A stretch of 8,300 nucleotides of DNA from PALSA-1355 sp041499515 (GTDB lineage: Bacteria; Planctomycetota; Planctomycetia; Pirellulales; PALSA-1355), in contig JBGQKM010000265.1 of the NCBI GenBank assembly GCA_041499515.1, positions 1 through 8,300 on the forward strand, written 5' to 3'. The notes under the pieces are model-generated. The model saw only the letters and a list, made by a program, of their open reading frames with translations, ran no database searches and was not told where the DNA came from. The position numbers and the translations under genes were made by a program. Every line of letters begins with the position of its first letter. Position 1 is the stretch's first letter. Positions 6,049-8,300 of the stretch are shown here, piece after piece.

Positions 6049-6905
6049 CAACAGGCGTGACGACTTCCGGAAAAACCCTGATCTACGACGGCGATTGCCC
6101 GATGTGCAACGCCACCGTGGGATTGCTGCTGCGCTTGAAGCTCTTACGTAGCGAACAAGCGCTGAGCAACCATGATCTCTCCGGCGACGACCAGCAGAGC
6201 GTCCGCGCCGCGGGCATCCGCAATCAACTGGTCGTGCTCGATCCCCAATCCCGCGAAACTCGCTCGGGCATCGATGGCATCTTGTGGATTGTGGGGGAGA
6301 ACACTGGCAATCACCTGGCCATTCGACTGCTGAGCCTGCCGGGCATTCGGCACCTGTTGCGTTGGGGCTACCAGACCATTTCGTACAATCGCCGCGTCAT
6401 CAGCCCGCCGCGCCGGCAGATCGTCTGCGACTGCGAGCCGGAGGTGACTTTGACGCGCCGTTTGACGCTGGTGGTGCCGACGCTGGTGTTGGCGGTGCTG
6501 ATGACGGCCCTGTTTGGGGCTGCCGTGTTTCTCGGCTGGCAACTGGGCGATGCGCCTGCGGGCGCCGTGTTCATGTGCGTGGCCGCGGGCTCTGGCTGGG
6601 TCGCGCTGGTCGCGGCGGCGCTGGTGTTGTTGCGCGGTGAACAACGCATCGACTACGTGGCGCACCTGGTGGCCACGATGTTTGTCGGTGTGCTGGTGCT
6701 GGTCCCGGCCAGTTTGCTGGCGCTCGTCTTGCCGCGGCCGGCGCTGATCGTGCTCGACGGACTTTCGGTGTTGGCCAGTTTTTCGCTGATGCTGGCCATG
6801 CAGCGCCGGCGCGTCGCGGCCATCGGACTATCGAGCCGCTGGCTGTGGGCCTGGATCATCGCTCTGGCCGTCGGTGTCGCGGGCACGGCGGCCATTTATT
6901 TCTGA
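6045..6905 (+). CDS. DCC-family (DUF393) thiol-disulfide protein with membrane tail
   Basis: The 286-residue product starts with the thioredoxin-like DCC domain: LIYDGDCPMCNATVGLLLRLK (12-32) holds the family DxxCxxC motif with Cys18 and Cys21. The domain continues to about 120, ending in the typical YNRR segment (114-117). A second cysteine pair, CDC (Cys128, Cys130), sits just before the membrane part. Five hydrophobic segments follow (about 140-165, 172-196, 203-229, 232-252, 266-285). The protein has no signal peptide, so the DCC domain is expected in the cytoplasm. DCC proteins are predicted thiol-disulfide oxidoreductases, but their substrates are mostly unknown. Many family members are just the soluble domain of about 110-140 residues, so the membrane half is an addition. 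The start at 6045 overlaps the regulator stop as ATGA, implying translational coupling and shared control. Convergent with the ABC permease 55 bp downstream. Confidence 0.9.
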   Translation: MTTGVTTSGKTLIYDGDCPMCNATVGLLLRLKLLRSEQALSNHDLSGDDQQSVRAAGIRNQLVVLDPQSRETRSGIDGILWIVGENTGNHLAIRLLSLPGIRHLLRWGYQTISYNRRVISPPRRQIVCDCEPEVTLTRRLTLVVPTLVLAVLMTALFGAAVFLGWQLGDAPAGAVFMCVAAGSGWVALVAAALVLLRGEQRIDYVAHLVATMFVGVLVLVPASLLALVLPRPALIVLDGLSVLASFSLMLAMQRRRVAAIGLSSRWLWAWIIALAVGVAGTAAIYF

Positions 6906-6960
6906 GACGCGTGTTCGTGGCGCAATGTGACAGAATGCCCAGCCCGTCTCGCGCTGAGGC

Positions 6961-8300
6961 TCACGTCTGCTCGTCGAGCCGAAGGAAGCACCAGGCGAGA
7001 AAAATGAATCCCAGGCCGAAACCGGCCAGCACGATGCAGGCCTGGCCCACCAAAAATATATTCGGCGCGACCGGGTTGGCCAGCAACTGCTTATAGGCGA
7101 TCAGCGCCCAGGCGTGGGGCGTGATCAGACTGAGCCGCTGCATGTTCTCGGGCATCAAGTCGCGGTCGCCCATCAAACAGCCGCTGATGCCGGCCAGCAC
7201 CAGCACGAGCAATGTGCCGTAGATGGCCACTTGGGCTTCGCTGCGCGCCACCGCGGCAACCAGCAGGGCCATGCCCATCGCGGACAACGACGTGGTAAAC
7301 ACCACCGGCAACAGCCACCAGGGCGCCGGCCCCCAGCTCATGGCGAACACCAGTTTTCCGGCGCCGAGCAAGAACAGTCCTTGCGACAGCGAGAGCAGAA
7401 AGCAGGGCAGCAGCTTGCCCAGCAGAATCTGGCTGCGCGACAGCGGGGCGGCGCGCAGCCGCTTGAGCGTTCCCTGACGCCGCTCGGCCACGAACAGCCA
7501 ACCCACGGTCAGTACCAGAAAATACGCGAACATCACGGTATACGACGGCACCAGGATCTGATAGCGCAGCGCCCCGCGGTTGAGCATTCCCGAGCCGGCC
7601 TCGGACTGATAAACGCTGATCTCGGCGCCCGCTTCGGCACGCGGTTCGGAGCGCGTCAGGTCGCCCCACGTTTTGCCCGTCAGGTTGTAGCTGGGAAACA
7701 TCTGTTGCAGCAGCGTTTGCACGACGCCGCCCAGCCGATCGCCGATTTTTTCGAACGCCCGGCCAATCATCCACGGCAACACCACGCGCAGCATCGTCAC
7801 CTGGCCGACCTGCTGGATGATCGACGCGGCGGTGAGTTGCGTCGGATCGCGCAGCAGATGGGCATCCAACGCTTCGATGTCCACCCCGTCACGAAACAGC
7901 GGGTTGACTCCGCCCGGCAGAAACGAACTGCGGGTCACCTGTTCGCTGAACTTGGGCCCGAACACCAGCACGGCCGCCCGCTTGCCGTCGCCCACCAGCG
8001 CCTCGGCCTGCTCGTAAGTGTCGATGACCTCGACCCGGATGCCGGCCGTCAGCGCCAGATCGTCCTGCACGACCTTCGACCATTGCGTCGGCACGTCGCT
8101 CTTGCCATCCGGATCGCGGTATGCGCGATCGAGGTCGACGATCGAAATTCGCAGCCGGTCGTCGGGCTTCTGGCCAAAGCCCTCGCCCAGCGACACGCCC
8201 AGCACCAGGATGAATATCAGCGGCATGGCCAGCAGCACGACCACGGCGCGGGGGTCTCGCAGCAGCAACCGCAAATCTTTTTTGGCCAAAGTCCAAATCA
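6961..8300 (-). CDS. ABC-2 type transporter permease (5' end at or beyond the window edge)
   Basis: Membrane subunit of an ABC exporter of the ABC-2/YhhJ-like type. Counting from the Leu codon at 8289 as residue 1, a basic amphipathic start (AKKDLRLLLRDPRA, 2-15) leads into TM1 (about 16-34). A large extracytoplasmic domain follows (about 36-245; it includes DDRLRISIVDLD, 43-54). Then come five more membrane segments in 248-437. The cytoplasmic ERRQGTLKRLRAAPLSRSQILLGK (269-292) is the coupling region typical of this family and contacts the ATPase. The frame is still open upstream as IWTLAKKDL, and the window ends in ?TG just before it. If the next base gives ATG, the start lies one base outside and only the initiator is incomplete. 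TTG 8289 is a less likely start. The cognate ATPase gene is presumably just upstream, off the window. Substrate unknown. Confidence 0.94.
   Translation of the reverse strand, partial: IWTLAKKDLRLLLRDPRAVVVLLAMPLIFILVLGVSLGEGFGQKPDDRLRISIVDLDRAYRDPDGKSDVPTQWSKVVQDDLALTAGIRVEVIDTYEQAEALVGDGKRAAVLVFGPKFSEQVTRSSFLPGGVNPLFRDGVDIEALDAHLLRDPTQLTAASIIQQVGQVTMLRVVLPWMIGRAFEKIGDRLGGVVQTLLQQMFPSYNLTGKTWGDLTRSEPRAEAGAEISVYQSEAGSGMLNRGALRYQILVPSYTVMFAYFLVLTVGWLFVAERRQGTLKRLRAAPLSRSQILLGKLLPCFLLSLSQGLFLLGAGKLVFAMSWGPAPWWLLPVVFTTSLSAMGMALLVAAVARSEAQVAIYGTLLVLVLAGISGCLMGDRDLMPENMQRLSLITPHAWALIAYKQLLANPVAPNIFLVGQACIVLAGFGLGFIFLAWCFLRLDEQT

Noticed and set aside
1..8300. tRNA, rRNA, CRISPR array, insertion sequence or phage genes
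   Set aside because: Looked for on both strands; no cloverleaf, regularly spaced repeats, transposase or phage proteins were seen.

Overview
The window is GC-rich and holds seven genes plus one long gene-free stretch. The best fit is a planctomycete, probably Pirellulales-like. That rests on the isolated holA, mostly weak or absent Shine-Dalgarno sites, a lipoprotein with a long disordered linker of unrecognised family, and a tiny Cys-rich secreted protein ending in a YEP...SKILGNY-like pattern that I recall from that group. No rRNA or other marker gene is present, so this is an inference.

Layout. Positions 1-594 hold no convincing gene but contain an imperfect fold-back repeat (176-254) and several small hairpins. 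Next, on the plus strand, come holA (DNA polymerase III delta subunit), a predicted lipoprotein of unknown function, and an 84-residue secreted Cys-rich protein. Between the last two lies a hairpin, a tandem 7-4-7 repeat and a weak promoter. A CPA2-type cation/proton antiporter runs on the minus strand (3911-5356). It is divergent from a plus-strand pair in which a GbsR/MarR-type regulator overlaps by ATGA a DCC-family (DUF393) protein with a membrane tail. At the right edge, convergent with that pair, is an ABC-2 type exporter permease on the minus strand. Its start lies at or just beyond the window end, and its ATPase partner is presumably outside.

The most interesting part is 5357-6905. 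The divergent region has a good promoter for each side. The regulator's promoter (TTGACA, 17 bp, TATATT) carries an 18-bp near-perfect inverted repeat over its expected transcription start, as expected for autorepression. GbsR homologues studied in Bacillus act in osmoprotection, and CPA2 antiporters handle Na+/K+ and pH. One hypothesis is therefore an ion- or osmotic-stress module that includes an uncharacterised membrane thiol-disulfide protein. The arrangement and sites are visible in the sequence; the shared physiology is not proven. The other genes look like ordinary chromosomal content with no sign of recent transfer.
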